DNA of 64,000 nucleotides from JBCBGF01 sp039193455. GTDB taxonomy: Bacteria > Pseudomonadota > Alphaproteobacteria > Rhodobacterales > Rhodobacteraceae. This document shows, in pieces, positions 7,945-16,611 of the stretch. How positions within the stretch are numbered: position 1 is the stretch's first letter; every line of letters starts with the position of its first letter. The stretch covers positions 62,001 through 126,000 of the forward strand of contig JBCCWO010000007.1 in the NCBI GenBank assembly GCA_039193455.1. Direction: 5' to 3'. Both the position numbers and the translations under genes were made by a program. The notes beneath the pieces were generated by a model that saw only the letters and a list, made by a program, of their open reading frames with translations, had not been told where the DNA came from and ran no database searches.

Positions 7945-9984
7945 ATGGGTGAGCCGCGCGCTCTTCTAAAGTCTGTTTTCGGCTTCGACGATTTCCGCCC
8001 GGGCCAGGCCGAGGTGGTGGATGCCGTCGTTGCCGGTGAAAACACCCTGGCAATCATGCCGACCGGGGGCGGCAAGTCGCTGTGTTACCAGCTGCCTGCG
8101 CTCTGCCGCGATGGCGTGACGGTGGTGATCTCGCCCCTGATCGCGCTGATGCGGGACCAGGTGCGGGCCCTGCGCGAGGCGGGCGTGGCGGCGGGGGCGC
8201 TGACATCGGGCAATACCGAAGAGGAAACCGATGCGGTGTTTCGGGCGCTCGATGCGGGCGAGCTGAAGCTGCTGTACATGGCGCCGGAGCGGTTGGGCGC
8301 GGGGGGCACGGTACCCCTCTTGCGCCGGGCGGGCGTCGGCCTGATCGCGGTGGATGAGGCGCATTGCGTCAGCCAGTGGGGCCATGACTTTCGCCCCGAT
8401 TACCTTCGGATCGGGGAATTGCGCCGGTCGCTGGGCGTGCCGCTGGCGGCATTCACCGCCACCGCAGATGCCGAAACGCGGGAAGAGATTGTCGCGCGCC
8501 TGTTCGACGGCGCCGCGCCCCAGACATTTCTGCGCGGCTTCGACCGGCCAAATATCACGCTGGCCTTTACGGCAAAGGACAAGCCGCGTCAGCAGATCCT
8601 CGAGTTTGCGGCCGCCCGCAAGGGCCAGTCGGGCATTGTCTATTGCGGCACGCGGGCCAAGACCGAAACACTGGCCGCCGCTCTGCGCGATGCGGGCCAT
8701 GTCGCCTGCCATTATCACGGCGGGATGGAGCCCGGGCCCCGGCGCGAGGTTGAGGGGCGGTTTCAGCGCGAAGATGGGCTGATCGTCGTGGCCACGGTCG
8801 CCTTCGGGATGGGCATCGACAAGCCCGATATCCGCTGGGTCGCCCATGCCGATCTGCCGAAATCCATCGAGGCCTATTACCAGGAAATCGGTCGCGCGGG
8901 TCGGGATGGCGCCCCGGCGGATACGCTGACGCTGTATGGCGCGGACGATATCCGCCTGCGCCGCAGCCAGATCGACGAAGGCCTTGCCCCGCCCGAGCGT
9001 AAGGCGGCGGACCATGTGCGGCTCAACGCGCTGTTGGGGCTGGCCGAGGCGTTGAGCTGTCGCCGGGTGACCCTGCTCAGCTATTTCGGCGAGGACGCGA
9101 CGCCGTGCGGCAATTGCGATCTTTGCGCCACCCCGCCCGAGACGTTCGATGCCACCCAGCCTGTGCGCATGGCCCTGTCGGCGATCCTGCGGACCGGCGA
9201 ATGGTTCGGGACCGGGCATCTGATCGACATCCTGCTGGGGGCTGAGACCGACAAGATCCGCGCGCGCGGGCATGATCAGCTGCCGACCTATGGCGTGGGC
9301 CGCGAGCTTGACCGGCGGCAATGGCAGGCGGTTTTTCGCCAGATGATGGGGCACGACTACGTGCGCCCCGATCCCGAACGGCACGGCGCGTTGCGGATGA
9401 CAGAACGCGCGCGGCCCGTGTTGAAGGGCGAGGCCGAGGTGACGCTGCGGCGTGATGCGATCCGAACGGCGGCCGCGCGGCCCGTGGTCAAGACGCTGGT
9501 TTCCGAAGAGGACGCCCCGCTTTTGTCCGCGCTCAAGGCCAAGCGCCGCGCGCTGGCCGAGGCGCAGCGGGTGCCGGCCTATGTGATCTTTCCCGACCGC
9601 ACCCTGATCGAGATGGCCGAAACCCGGCCCGGGACGCTGGATGCAATGGCGCGGATCAGCGGGGTAGGCGCCAAAAAGCTGGAGCGGTACGGGGCGGCGT
9701 TTCTGGCTGTGATCACAGGCGCCGAGGTAGAGGAGGCGCATCCGTCGCGCCGCAAGCTGGCCGGGCAAGAGGCGGGCGCGGTCTACGATCGCCTCTTGGC
9801 AGAGCAGGCCCGTCTGGCACGGGGCGAGACGGGGCAGGACAAACCGCTCAGCTGTTCGGCGGCCCTGCTCGCGCGGGTTGCGCAGATGCGGCCCACCGAT
9901 CCGGGTGCGCTGGCCCGGCTGTTGGGCGACCGGCGGGCGGATCGGTTCGGCCCGGCTTTTCTGGCCGTCCTGCGCGAGGCTTGA
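7945..9984 (+). CDS. recQ: ATP-dependent DNA helicase RecQ
   Basis: A 679-residue 3'-5' helicase acting in recombination and replication-fork repair. Walker A is PTGGGKSLCYQ (near residue 40) and the helicase box II is VDEAHCVSQWGHDFRPDY (about 136-153). Motif VI is YYQEIGRAGRDG (about 312-323). Zinc-binding cysteines follow (TPCGNCDLC), then a winged-helix segment and an HRDC domain (about 530-590). The last 80 residues look like a degenerate second HRDC-like repeat. An SOS box lies just upstream. Confidence 0.96.
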   Translation: MGEPRALLKSVFGFDDFRPGQAEVVDAVVAGENTLAIMPTGGGKSLCYQLPALCRDGVTVVISPLIALMRDQVRALREAGVAAGALTSGNTEEETDAVFRALDAGELKLLYMAPERLGAGGTVPLLRRAGVGLIAVDEAHCVSQWGHDFRPDYLRIGELRRSLGVPLAAFTATADAETREEIVARLFDGAAPQTFLRGFDRPNITLAFTAKDKPRQQILEFAAARKGQSGIVYCGTRAKTETLAAALRDAGHVACHYHGGMEPGPRREVEGRFQREDGLIVVATVAFGMGIDKPDIRWVAHADLPKSIEAYYQEIGRAGRDGAPADTLTLYGADDIRLRRSQIDEGLAPPERKAADHVRLNALLGLAEALSCRRVTLLSYFGEDATPCGNCDLCATPPETFDATQPVRMALSAILRTGEWFGTGHLIDILLGAETDKIRARGHDQLPTYGVGRELDRRQWQAVFRQMMGHDYVRPDPERHGALRMTERARPVLKGEAEVTLRRDAIRTAAARPVVKTLVSEEDAPLLSALKAKRRALAEAQRVPAYVIFPDRTLIEMAETRPGTLDAMARISGVGAKKLERYGAAFLAVITGAEVEEAHPSRRKLAGQEAGAVYDRLLAEQARLARGETGQDKPLSCSAALLARVAQMRPTDPGALARLLGDRRADRFGPAFLAVLREA

Positions 9985-10041
9985 GGGCGCGGCGCACCGC
10001 TATAGATTGCGCAGAAGTTACGGAACACGGGGGAGTCGGAC

Positions 10042-10818
10042 ATGCTGGTGGTTGTGTCGCCTGCGAAGCGCTTGGATTGGCAAGAGGTGGATCTGGACCA
10101 GACCGAACCGCGTTTTCAGGCCGAGGCCGCGCGCCTGGCGGGCCATGCGCGGCAGCTGACGCTGGGCAAACTGAAAGGGTTGATGGATCTCAGCGACGAT
10201 CTCGCCCGGCTGAACCGCGACCGGTTCCGCGCCTTTGCAAAAGATCCGGCTGGCGGCACCACGCGCCCGGCGGTGCGAGCGTTTGCGGGCGACACCTATA
10301 TCGGGCTCGACGCGGCCTCAATCGATGACGAAACGCTCGACTGGGCGCAGGATCACCTGCGCATCCTGTCGGGCCTTTACGGCGTCCTGCGCCCACGCGA
10401 CGCGATCCAGCCCTATCGGCTGGAGATGGGCAGCCGCCTGAAAACCCGGCGCGGCGCGACGCTGTATGATTTCTGGGGGGCGGACATCGCCAAGAGCCTG
10501 AAGGCGGATGCTACCGGTATCGGGTCAAAAGTGCTGATCAACTGCGCCAGTCAGGAATACTTCGGGGCCGTCGATCTGAAGGCGCTGGGACTTGATGTGA
10601 TCACACCGGTTTTTCTGGAAGAGCGGAATGGTGAGGCCAAGATCGTGAGTTTCTTCGCCAAGAAGGCGCGGGGCGCGATGGCGCGGTTCATCATAGATCG
10701 ACGGCTGGCCGATCCGGATGGTCTGCGTGACTTTGATACCGGCGGCTACGCCTACGATCCCGCGCGGTCGGCGCCCGAAGCGCCGGTCTTTGTGCGGGAC
10801 TATCCCGAAGCCGCCTAA
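10042..10818 (+). CDS. yaaA: Peroxide stress protein YaaA (DUF328/UPF0246)
   Basis: A 258-residue cytoplasmic protein. It shows the family hallmarks MLVVVSPAKRLDW at the N-terminus, AFAGDTYIGLDA, LRILSGLYGVLRPRDAIQPY in the middle and INCASQEYF towards the end. In E. coli YaaA lowers free intracellular iron during hydrogen peroxide stress and binds DNA; this is transferred by family. It follows recQ by 57 bases and may share its transcript. Its full length matches the family. Confidence 0.92.
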   Translation: MLVVVSPAKRLDWQEVDLDQTEPRFQAEAARLAGHARQLTLGKLKGLMDLSDDLARLNRDRFRAFAKDPAGGTTRPAVRAFAGDTYIGLDAASIDDETLDWAQDHLRILSGLYGVLRPRDAIQPYRLEMGSRLKTRRGATLYDFWGADIAKSLKADATGIGSKVLINCASQEYFGAVDLKALGLDVITPVFLEERNGEAKIVSFFAKKARGAMARFIIDRRLADPDGLRDFDTGGYAYDPARSAPEAPVFVRDYPEAA

Positions 10819-10839
10819 TGGACGGACGCTGGCATCCGT

Positions 10840-11313
10840 TCAGTCAGACGGCGCATCCTTTGCCAAAAGCGACGCGTCATAGGCCACCAGTTCGACGGTA
10901 TTGCCTTCTGGGTCTTTCGTGAAAATCCCGCGCCAGCCGATCCAGTCGAAGATTTCGATCCGATAGGTCTGGCCAAGCGTTTCATACCAGCGGATCACGG
11001 CATCCTGCTCGTCGAACGGGAGCGACAGCGCCAGGTGGTGCAGCGACGACCCCGCCCCGGTCGCCGGTGTGTCGGCTGTCGTGGGGTGCAAACCGGACCG
11101 CGGGTCCGCGTCGTTTCGGAAAAGCGCAAGCACCGAGGTGTGCCCACCGAATCCGGGCGCGATCTTGAAAAAGATGATCGCGCGGTCCGATCTGTCTGAC
11201 AGCCGTTCAAGGCGGATGACGCGTTCGTAAAAATCCGCCATCGCCGTGATATCGGCGCAGCGGATAGCAATCTCACCAAGGGCGCGCGGTCTGAAGCCGG
11301 GGGTCTGGTCCAT
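10840..11313 (-). CDS. VOC (glyoxalase/bleomycin-resistance) family protein
   Basis: A 157-residue protein with the paired beta-alpha-beta-beta-beta folds of the VOC superfamily. The first half has LGEIAIRCADITAMADFYERV and the second has SSLHHLALSLPFDEQDAVIRW, ending in FTKDPEGNTVELVAYD. The metal ligands likely come from His and Glu in these segments. The substrate is unknown. The ATG at 11313 (MDQTPGFRPR) is preferred to an upstream start. A 96-bp octamer microsatellite lies 85 bases upstream on its 5' side. Confidence 0.82.
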   Translation of the reverse strand: MDQTPGFRPRALGEIAIRCADITAMADFYERVIRLERLSDRSDRAIIFFKIAPGFGGHTSVLALFRNDADPRSGLHPTTADTPATGAGSSLHHLALSLPFDEQDAVIRWYETLGQTYRIEIFDWIGWRGIFTKDPEGNTVELVAYDASLLAKDAPSD

Positions 11314-11397
11314 GGGTGCGGAGTGTAGCGGGCGACAAGTGCGGGTGAAAGGAATTCCCGAGGACGGCGCATCGTCTCTTGCGCACATTTGCCGGAG

Positions 11398-11493
11398 CCT
11401 CAAAGCCTCAAATCCTCAAATCCTCAAATCCTCAAAGCCTCAAATCCTCAAAGCCTCAAAGCCTCAAAGCCTCAAAGCCTCAAAGCCTCAAAG
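11398..11493. repeat. Octamer microsatellite, 12 units of CCTCAAA(G/T)
   Basis: Twelve uninterrupted 8-bp units read G,T,T,T,G,T,G,G,G,G,G,G at the last position. The tract lies between the stop of the hybrid kinase gene and the start of the VOC gene, both on the minus strand. Eight is not a multiple of three, so copy-number change would shift frame in a coding context, but no gene spans it. All three plus frames are open across it only because the repeat lacks stop codons. Confidence 0.95.
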
Positions 11494-11574
11494 CCCAGAC
11501 GTGCGATCCAATGCCCCGGGAACGGCGACGAGGGCGGTCCTCGCGCGCCACCGCACCAGCGGGCACGGCGGTGC

Positions 11575-13752
11575 TCAGGCGTTGCTGCGCAAGGGGAGCT
11601 CGCCGCCCGGGGCGACGCCGCGCAGGTGTTGGGCCAGATCGTCGCGGCGCAGGGGCTTGGTGAGGCAATGGTCGATCCCGGCGGCGCGGATTTCCGCCGC
11701 GGTGTCTTCGCCCGCATGTGCGGTCATCGCCACGATGGGGATCGGGTCTAGCGCATGCGCCTCTTCATAGGCGCGAATTTCGCGTGCGGCATCCTTGCCG
11801 TCCATCAGCGGCATCGAGATGTCGGTGAGCAGGATATCGGGCCGTGCGTCACGATAGGCCGCTACCGTTTCGCGTCCGTTCTCGGTCACTGTCAGATCGA
11901 TATCAAAGGTCTTCAGCAGCTTGCGCAGAACAAGCTGGTTGGTCTTGTTGTCTTCCGCGGCGAGCACGCGGAGCTTCCGGCTTTCTTCGGGCAGCTCTGC
12001 CGCTTCCACCTCGCTCGGCGGCTCGGGCAGGGCGTCTGGCAAGGCGGCGATCTTGTCGAGCAATTCGCGGCGCAGGAAAGGCTGAACAACGATTTCTGCG
12101 GTCTCGGTCAGCCCCAGATCCGGCGCGACGGGGCCCTGGCACATCACGAATGTCGCGGCCGCGACGGCACCGCTTTCCCTGGCCTCGTCGCAGGTGGCCT
12201 GGGCCAGGAACACGACATCGCGCGGGCCCCAGGCGGGACCTGGCATCTCGATCCGGCTGCCCACGGCTACCGGCGCAAGACCCAGCGCCGTGAGCTGTTT
12301 CTTCAACAGGGCCTGACTGACCGGATTGGGATCGACGATGATCACCCGGTCCAGCCAGGCGGGAATTTCCGGCAGATCGGTTTCGGTGGGTCCGGCGGCG
12401 CGCAGTGTGACGTTAAAGCCAAAGGACGAGCCTTCGCCAACAATCGAGTCGACCCAGATATCGCCGCCCATCATGGTCACGAGCTGCTTTGAAATCGGCA
12501 GGCCCAGACCGGTTCCGTCAAAGGCGCGGGTGGTCTGATCCTCGACCTGGTTGAACTCACCAAAGATGTGATCACGCATCTCTTCTGGAACACCCATTCC
12601 GGTATCTTCGACAACGACGTGAATGCGATAGCTGTCGGGATCCGATCCCGGCAGGCCAACCGCGCGGACCAGGACATGGCCTGTCTCAGTAAACTTGACG
12701 GCATTGCCCACCAGGTTGGTCAGGACCTGACGCAGACGACCGGAATCGCCGACAAAGCTGGTCGGCAGAAACATGTCATAGTCCAGCAGCAGCTCGATCC
12801 CCTTGTCCCGGGCCGAGGGTTGCAAGAGCAGCATCACATCGTTGATCGACCGTTCCAGATCGAAGGGCGCTTCGGTCAGGGCCAGTTTGCCCGCTTCAAT
12901 CCGGCTATAGTCCAGCACGTCGTTTATGATGACCAACAACGCCTCGCCCGAGTCGCGGATCGTGTTGAGGTAAAGCTGCTGCTCGGCGTTCAGGTCGCTT
13001 TCGCCCAACAGCTCGGCCATGGCGAGGACGCCGTTCATCGGTGTGCGAATTTCATGGCTCATATTGGCCAGGAAGGCCGATTTCGCCCGGTTCGCGGCCT
13101 CGGCCTTGCGCCGGGCTTCGTCCAATTCGCGTTCGCGGGCGATGGATTCGGTTATGTCGACGGCGAGAATAACCATATCACCGTCGCGGGTGCGCCGTTC
13201 TATCAAACGGATAAACGTGCCGTCGAAAAACCGCAGCGTCACCGGTTTACGGTTCTCTTGCCGCCAGCGGTCGATCATCGAGGTGATCCAGGCCTCGGCC
13301 TTTTGGTCGCCGCAGTCGATCAGACCCTCTTCGGCGGCGAGCCGCACGATCTCTTCGAAGCTGGCGCCAATGCGCACGTCGTCCAGCCCGCAGAAGGGCC
13401 GGAGAAAGGCGCGGTTCGCCGCGATCAGCCGGGCATCAGTGTCAAACACCGCAAACCCGTCTTCGATCGTCTCAAGCGATTCCCACAAACGGCGTTCGGC
13501 GATCTGGATCGCGCTGTGCGCATGTTCAAGGTCCTGCCGGACAACGGTGTTTTCATCGCGCAACTGCGCGGCCTCGGATCGGACAAGCGCAATTTCGGAG
13601 CGGCTTTCAATGACCTTTTCAGTCAGTTCCCGGGCGTGCGCCGCGATCTTGGAGTTCGCTGCCGCAAGCTCTGACTGTTTTTGCGCAAGGGCGCGTTCTG
13701 CGGCCAGACGCGTGCGCAACTCATCCGGGAACCACTCATTCGTTTGCATCAT
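11575..13752 (-). CDS. Hybrid sensor histidine kinase with PAS and receiver domains
   Basis: A 725-residue soluble kinase without membrane segments. A coiled coil spans about residues 15-90 and a PAS domain about 90-205 (EDGFAVFDTDARLIAANRAF). The dimerisation/phospho-acceptor segment FLANMSHEIRTPMNG has His233. The ATPase has N-box NLVGNAVKF (about 347-355), DTGMGVP and GTGLGLPI. A degenerate receiver lies at about 468-572. The C-terminal receiver at about 594-712 has acidic Glu600/Asp601, phospho-acceptor Asp644 (LLTDISMP) and Lys699. The signal and partner regulator are unknown. Confidence 0.93.
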   Translation of the reverse strand: MMQTNEWFPDELRTRLAAERALAQKQSELAAANSKIAAHARELTEKVIESRSEIALVRSEAAQLRDENTVVRQDLEHAHSAIQIAERRLWESLETIEDGFAVFDTDARLIAANRAFLRPFCGLDDVRIGASFEEIVRLAAEEGLIDCGDQKAEAWITSMIDRWRQENRKPVTLRFFDGTFIRLIERRTRDGDMVILAVDITESIARERELDEARRKAEAANRAKSAFLANMSHEIRTPMNGVLAMAELLGESDLNAEQQLYLNTIRDSGEALLVIINDVLDYSRIEAGKLALTEAPFDLERSINDVMLLLQPSARDKGIELLLDYDMFLPTSFVGDSGRLRQVLTNLVGNAVKFTETGHVLVRAVGLPGSDPDSYRIHVVVEDTGMGVPEEMRDHIFGEFNQVEDQTTRAFDGTGLGLPISKQLVTMMGGDIWVDSIVGEGSSFGFNVTLRAAGPTETDLPEIPAWLDRVIIVDPNPVSQALLKKQLTALGLAPVAVGSRIEMPGPAWGPRDVVFLAQATCDEARESGAVAAATFVMCQGPVAPDLGLTETAEIVVQPFLRRELLDKIAALPDALPEPPSEVEAAELPEESRKLRVLAAEDNKTNQLVLRKLLKTFDIDLTVTENGRETVAAYRDARPDILLTDISMPLMDGKDAAREIRAYEEAHALDPIPIVAMTAHAGEDTAAEIRAAGIDHCLTKPLRRDDLAQHLRGVAPGGELPLRSNA

Positions 13753-13908
13753 TCTCTCCGGTCAGCGCGGTGTTGCGCCATAATTCAGCCGGAGGAGTAA
13801 ACATGACCTTAACCGCTGGCGGAGGTGCCGGTGATCACAGGGTTTCCAGATAATGGGCAATGGGCAGGTGGCCGCGCGCGGGTGTTCCCGCGCCGCCGCA
13901 GTAACCGA

Positions 13909-14346
13909 TTAGGGGTCGAGGTCATCCTTGGGCATAAGCGTCTCTAGCCCGGCCCGAAAGGCCGTGCCGTTGGCGCCCAGCAGGCGCATCACCTCGGCCT
14001 CATAGGCATCGGCAATGGGTGTGAGTTCCGAGATCATCGCCCGGCCCTTGTCGGTCAGCGTCAGTTCGACCAACCGCCCGTCCGAAGGATGTGCACGTTT
14101 GCGAATGAACCCGTTTTCTTCCAGCCGGGCCGCGGCGCGCGACACCTTGGACTTGTCCATATCGACGCGCTGGTGAATCTCGCGCACGCTGACAGCGGCC
14201 TCTTGGCTCAGATGCGCGACCACCCGCCATTCAGGGATCGAGATGCCGAATTTGTCCTCGTAGCGCGCCGCGTATTCCTGGCTGACACGGCGGGCCACGA
14301 CGGACAGCTGGTATGGCAGAAATCCATCAAGCGCAAACCCGGCCAT
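13909..14346 (-). CDS. MarR family transcriptional regulator
   Basis: A 145-residue winged-helix repressor or activator. The recognition segment is VDMDKSKVSRAAARLEENGF (about 67-86), followed by the wing with the family DGR motif (HPSDGRLVELTLTDKG). The ATG at 14346 has a strong AAGGAGG ribosome site. It is transcribed away from the kbl-tdh operon, with 127 bases between them, so control of threonine or glycine metabolism genes is plausible but unproven. Confidence 0.9.
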   Translation of the reverse strand: MAGFALDGFLPYQLSVVARRVSQEYAARYEDKFGISIPEWRVVAHLSQEAAVSVREIHQRVDMDKSKVSRAAARLEENGFIRKRAHPSDGRLVELTLTDKGRAMISELTPIADAYEAEVMRLLGANGTAFRAGLETLMPKDDLDP

Positions 14347-14473
14347 GGGGCCCTCCTTTTCGTTGCGATTTCGATCACTGCATAGAACACGCCGTTCGCT
14401 CAAGTAGGTCAAAAACGGCATCCTAGACGCATTTGGCGTTGTCTGGGGTGCGGCCGCCAAGCAGAGTGCCGCC

Positions 14474-15655
14474 ATGTCCCGATTTCTTGATCATATCGAC
14501 GCCCAACTGAGCGAGATCGACTCAGCCGGCCTCTACAAGCGCGAGCGTCCGATCGCGGGTCCGCAGGGCGCCCATATCGATGTCGACGGGCGCGAGATGC
14601 TGAACCTTTGCGCCAACAATTACCTGGGGCTGGCCGATCACCCGACACTGCAGGCGGCGGCCAAGGCGGCGATCGACAGCCACGGCTACGGCATGGCCTC
14701 GGTCCGGTTCATCTGCGGAACCCAACCCCTGCACCGAGAGCTTGAGACGGCGCTGGCGCAGTTTCTGGGGATGGGCGACGCGATCCTTTTTGTGGCCTGT
14801 TTTGATGCGAATGGCGGTGTGTTCGAGCCGCTTTTGGGGCCCGAAGATGCGATCGTGTCAGACGCGCTGAACCACGCGTCGATCATCGACGGAATCCGGT
14901 TGTGCAAGGCCAAGCGATATCGCTACGCCAATTCCGACATGGCAGATCTGGAGCGGCAGTTGCAGACCGCCCGTGCCGATGGGGCACGGTTCGTTATGAT
15001 CGCGACGGATGGCGTGTTTTCCATGGATGGCTATCTGGCCAACCTGCCCGAGATCCGGCGCCTGGCGGATGCCTATGATGCATTGGTGATGGTCGATGAC
15101 TGCCACGCCACCGGGTTCATGGGGCCACAGGGGCGCGGGATGTCGGCGCATTTTGGGGTCGAGGTCGATATTCTGACCGGCACGCTGGGCAAGGCGCTGG
15201 GCGGGGCGATTGGCGGCTATATCGCGGCGGCGCAACCCGTGGTCGATCTGCTGCGCCAGCGGGCGCGGCCCTATCTGTTCTCAAACTCTCTGCCGCCTGT
15301 GGTCGTTGCCGCCGGGGTCGCCGCATTGCGCCTGGTGGAAGAGGGCGATGACCTGCGCGCCCAGCTTTTCGATAATACACGTTACTGGCGGGCAGGACTG
15401 GACGAGGCGGGGTTCACCCTGCTTGACGGCGAACACCCGATTGTCCCGGTGATGCTGGGCGAGGCGCGGCTGGCGCAGGAAATGGCCGCGCGGTTGTTTG
15501 AGTTGGGTGTCTATGTGGCCGGGTTTTTCTATCCGGTGGTGCCACAGGGCCAGGCGCGCATCCGAACACAGATGAATGCGGCGCTCACAAAGGCGGATCT
15601 GAACCGTGGCCTTGCAGCGTTTGCGCAAGCGGGGCGAGAGGTTGGGGCGCTTTGA
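14474..15655 (+). CDS. kbl: Glycine C-acetyltransferase (2-amino-3-ketobutyrate CoA ligase)
   Basis: A 393-residue PLP enzyme that splits 2-amino-3-oxobutyrate with CoA into glycine and acetyl-CoA, the second step of threonine breakdown. It is a fold-type I alpha-oxoamine synthase: RFICGTQPLHRELE, DALNHASIIDGIRL, VDDCHATGFMG and the PLP lysine in TGTLGKALGGAIGG. It has the family's usual length. It is followed by a PLP synthase-like gene (TGATG overlap) and then tdh. Confidence 0.95.
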   Translation: MSRFLDHIDAQLSEIDSAGLYKRERPIAGPQGAHIDVDGREMLNLCANNYLGLADHPTLQAAAKAAIDSHGYGMASVRFICGTQPLHRELETALAQFLGMGDAILFVACFDANGGVFEPLLGPEDAIVSDALNHASIIDGIRLCKAKRYRYANSDMADLERQLQTARADGARFVMIATDGVFSMDGYLANLPEIRRLADAYDALVMVDDCHATGFMGPQGRGMSAHFGVEVDILTGTLGKALGGAIGGYIAAAQPVVDLLRQRARPYLFSNSLPPVVVAAGVAALRLVEEGDDLRAQLFDNTRYWRAGLDEAGFTLLDGEHPIVPVMLGEARLAQEMAARLFELGVYVAGFFYPVVPQGQARIRTQMNAALTKADLNRGLAAFAQAGREVGAL

Positions 15656-16611
15656 TGCTGTGCGCCTCGGTCATCGATGCGATCTGCGATACGCCGTTGG
15701 TGGAGCTGTCCCGGCTGTGCCAGGCGCTGGAGCTGAACGGGCGGATCCTTGCAAAGCTGGACTACCTGCTGCCCGGCCATTCCAAGAAGGACCGCGCGGC
15801 CCGGGCCGTTGTCGAGCATGCGCGGGAAACCGGTGCGTTGCGCCCCGGCCAGACCGTGGTGGAGCTGACCAGCGGGAACATGGGCACCGGCCTGGCCATT
15901 GTGTGTGGGGTGCTGGGTCATCAGTTCGTGGCGGTGATGAGCACCGGCAACTCCCCCGAACGTGCGCGGATGATGACCGCGCTGGGCGCCGAGGTGGTGC
16001 TTGTCCCGCAGGCCCCCGGGGGCCGCCCGGGCGAAGTGTCGGGGGCGGATCTGGCCCTGGTCGAGGCCGAGGCGCAGCGGCAGACCGAAGCGCGCGGGGC
16101 GTTCCGGGCCGACCAGTTCGCCCATCCCGGCAACCCGGATGCGCATGCGACCGGCACGGCCGAGGAAATCTGGTCTCAATCCGGTGGCGCGGTGACGGCC
16201 TTTTGCGATTTCGCCGGCTCGGGCGGGACGCTTGCAGGGGTGGCGCGCACGCTGACGCCCCGGGGTGTGCGCTGCTACGCGGTGGAACCGCTTGGGGCCG
16301 AGGCGATTGCAGGCAAACACGTGACCCGGCCCGATCACGCGATCCAGGGGGGCGGCTACGCCATGGGGGATCTGGCCCATCTGCGCGGTGTGGCGCTGGC
16401 GGGCACCTTGGCTGTATCGGACGACGCGGCGCGCGAGGCCGCCCGCCTGCTGGCCCGCACCGAGGGGATTTTTGGCGGGTTTTCCGCGGGAGCCAACCTT
16501 GCCGGGGCCGCGGATCTTTTGCGGGGGCCAGAGGCCGGGGGCACCGTTGCCCTTGTGATCTGTGACAGCGGCCTCAAATACTTGTCGACCGATCTGTGGG
16601 AGACGCCGTGA
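15655..16611 (+). CDS. PLP-dependent cysteine synthase-like enzyme in the threonine operon
   Basis: A 318-residue fold-type II PLP enzyme of the cysteine synthase/cystathionine beta-synthase family. The PLP lysine lies in LLPGHSKKDRAA, the substrate-binding loop in ELTSGNMGTGLA and the phosphate-binding loop in FAGSGGTLAGV. The C-terminal CDSGLKYLSTD is family-typical. It is sandwiched between kbl and tdh with TGATG overlaps on both sides, so it is translated with them. The true substrate may be cysteine, O-acetylserine, threonine or another hydroxy amino acid; the sequence does not decide. ATG 15655 is used, not the TTG three bases earlier. Confidence 0.82.
   Translation: MLCASVIDAICDTPLVELSRLCQALELNGRILAKLDYLLPGHSKKDRAARAVVEHARETGALRPGQTVVELTSGNMGTGLAIVCGVLGHQFVAVMSTGNSPERARMMTALGAEVVLVPQAPGGRPGEVSGADLALVEAEAQRQTEARGAFRADQFAHPGNPDAHATGTAEEIWSQSGGAVTAFCDFAGSGGTLAGVARTLTPRGVRCYAVEPLGAEAIAGKHVTRPDHAIQGGGYAMGDLAHLRGVALAGTLAVSDDAAREAARLLARTEGIFGGFSAGANLAGAADLLRGPEAGGTVALVICDSGLKYLSTDLWETP

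Noticed and set aside
7966..9768. 600-codon open frame on the strand opposite recQ
   Set aside because: It is the antisense shadow of a clearly real RecQ in GC-rich DNA; no domain is recognisable.
11398..11493. CRISPR array
   Set aside because: Units are 8 bp with no spacers and no cas genes nearby; this is a microsatellite.
11379..11770. Plus-strand proteins with SLKSSNPQ-type repeats across the octamer tract
   Set aside because: All three frames are open because the repeat lacks stops; the downstream part is antisense to the kinase gene.
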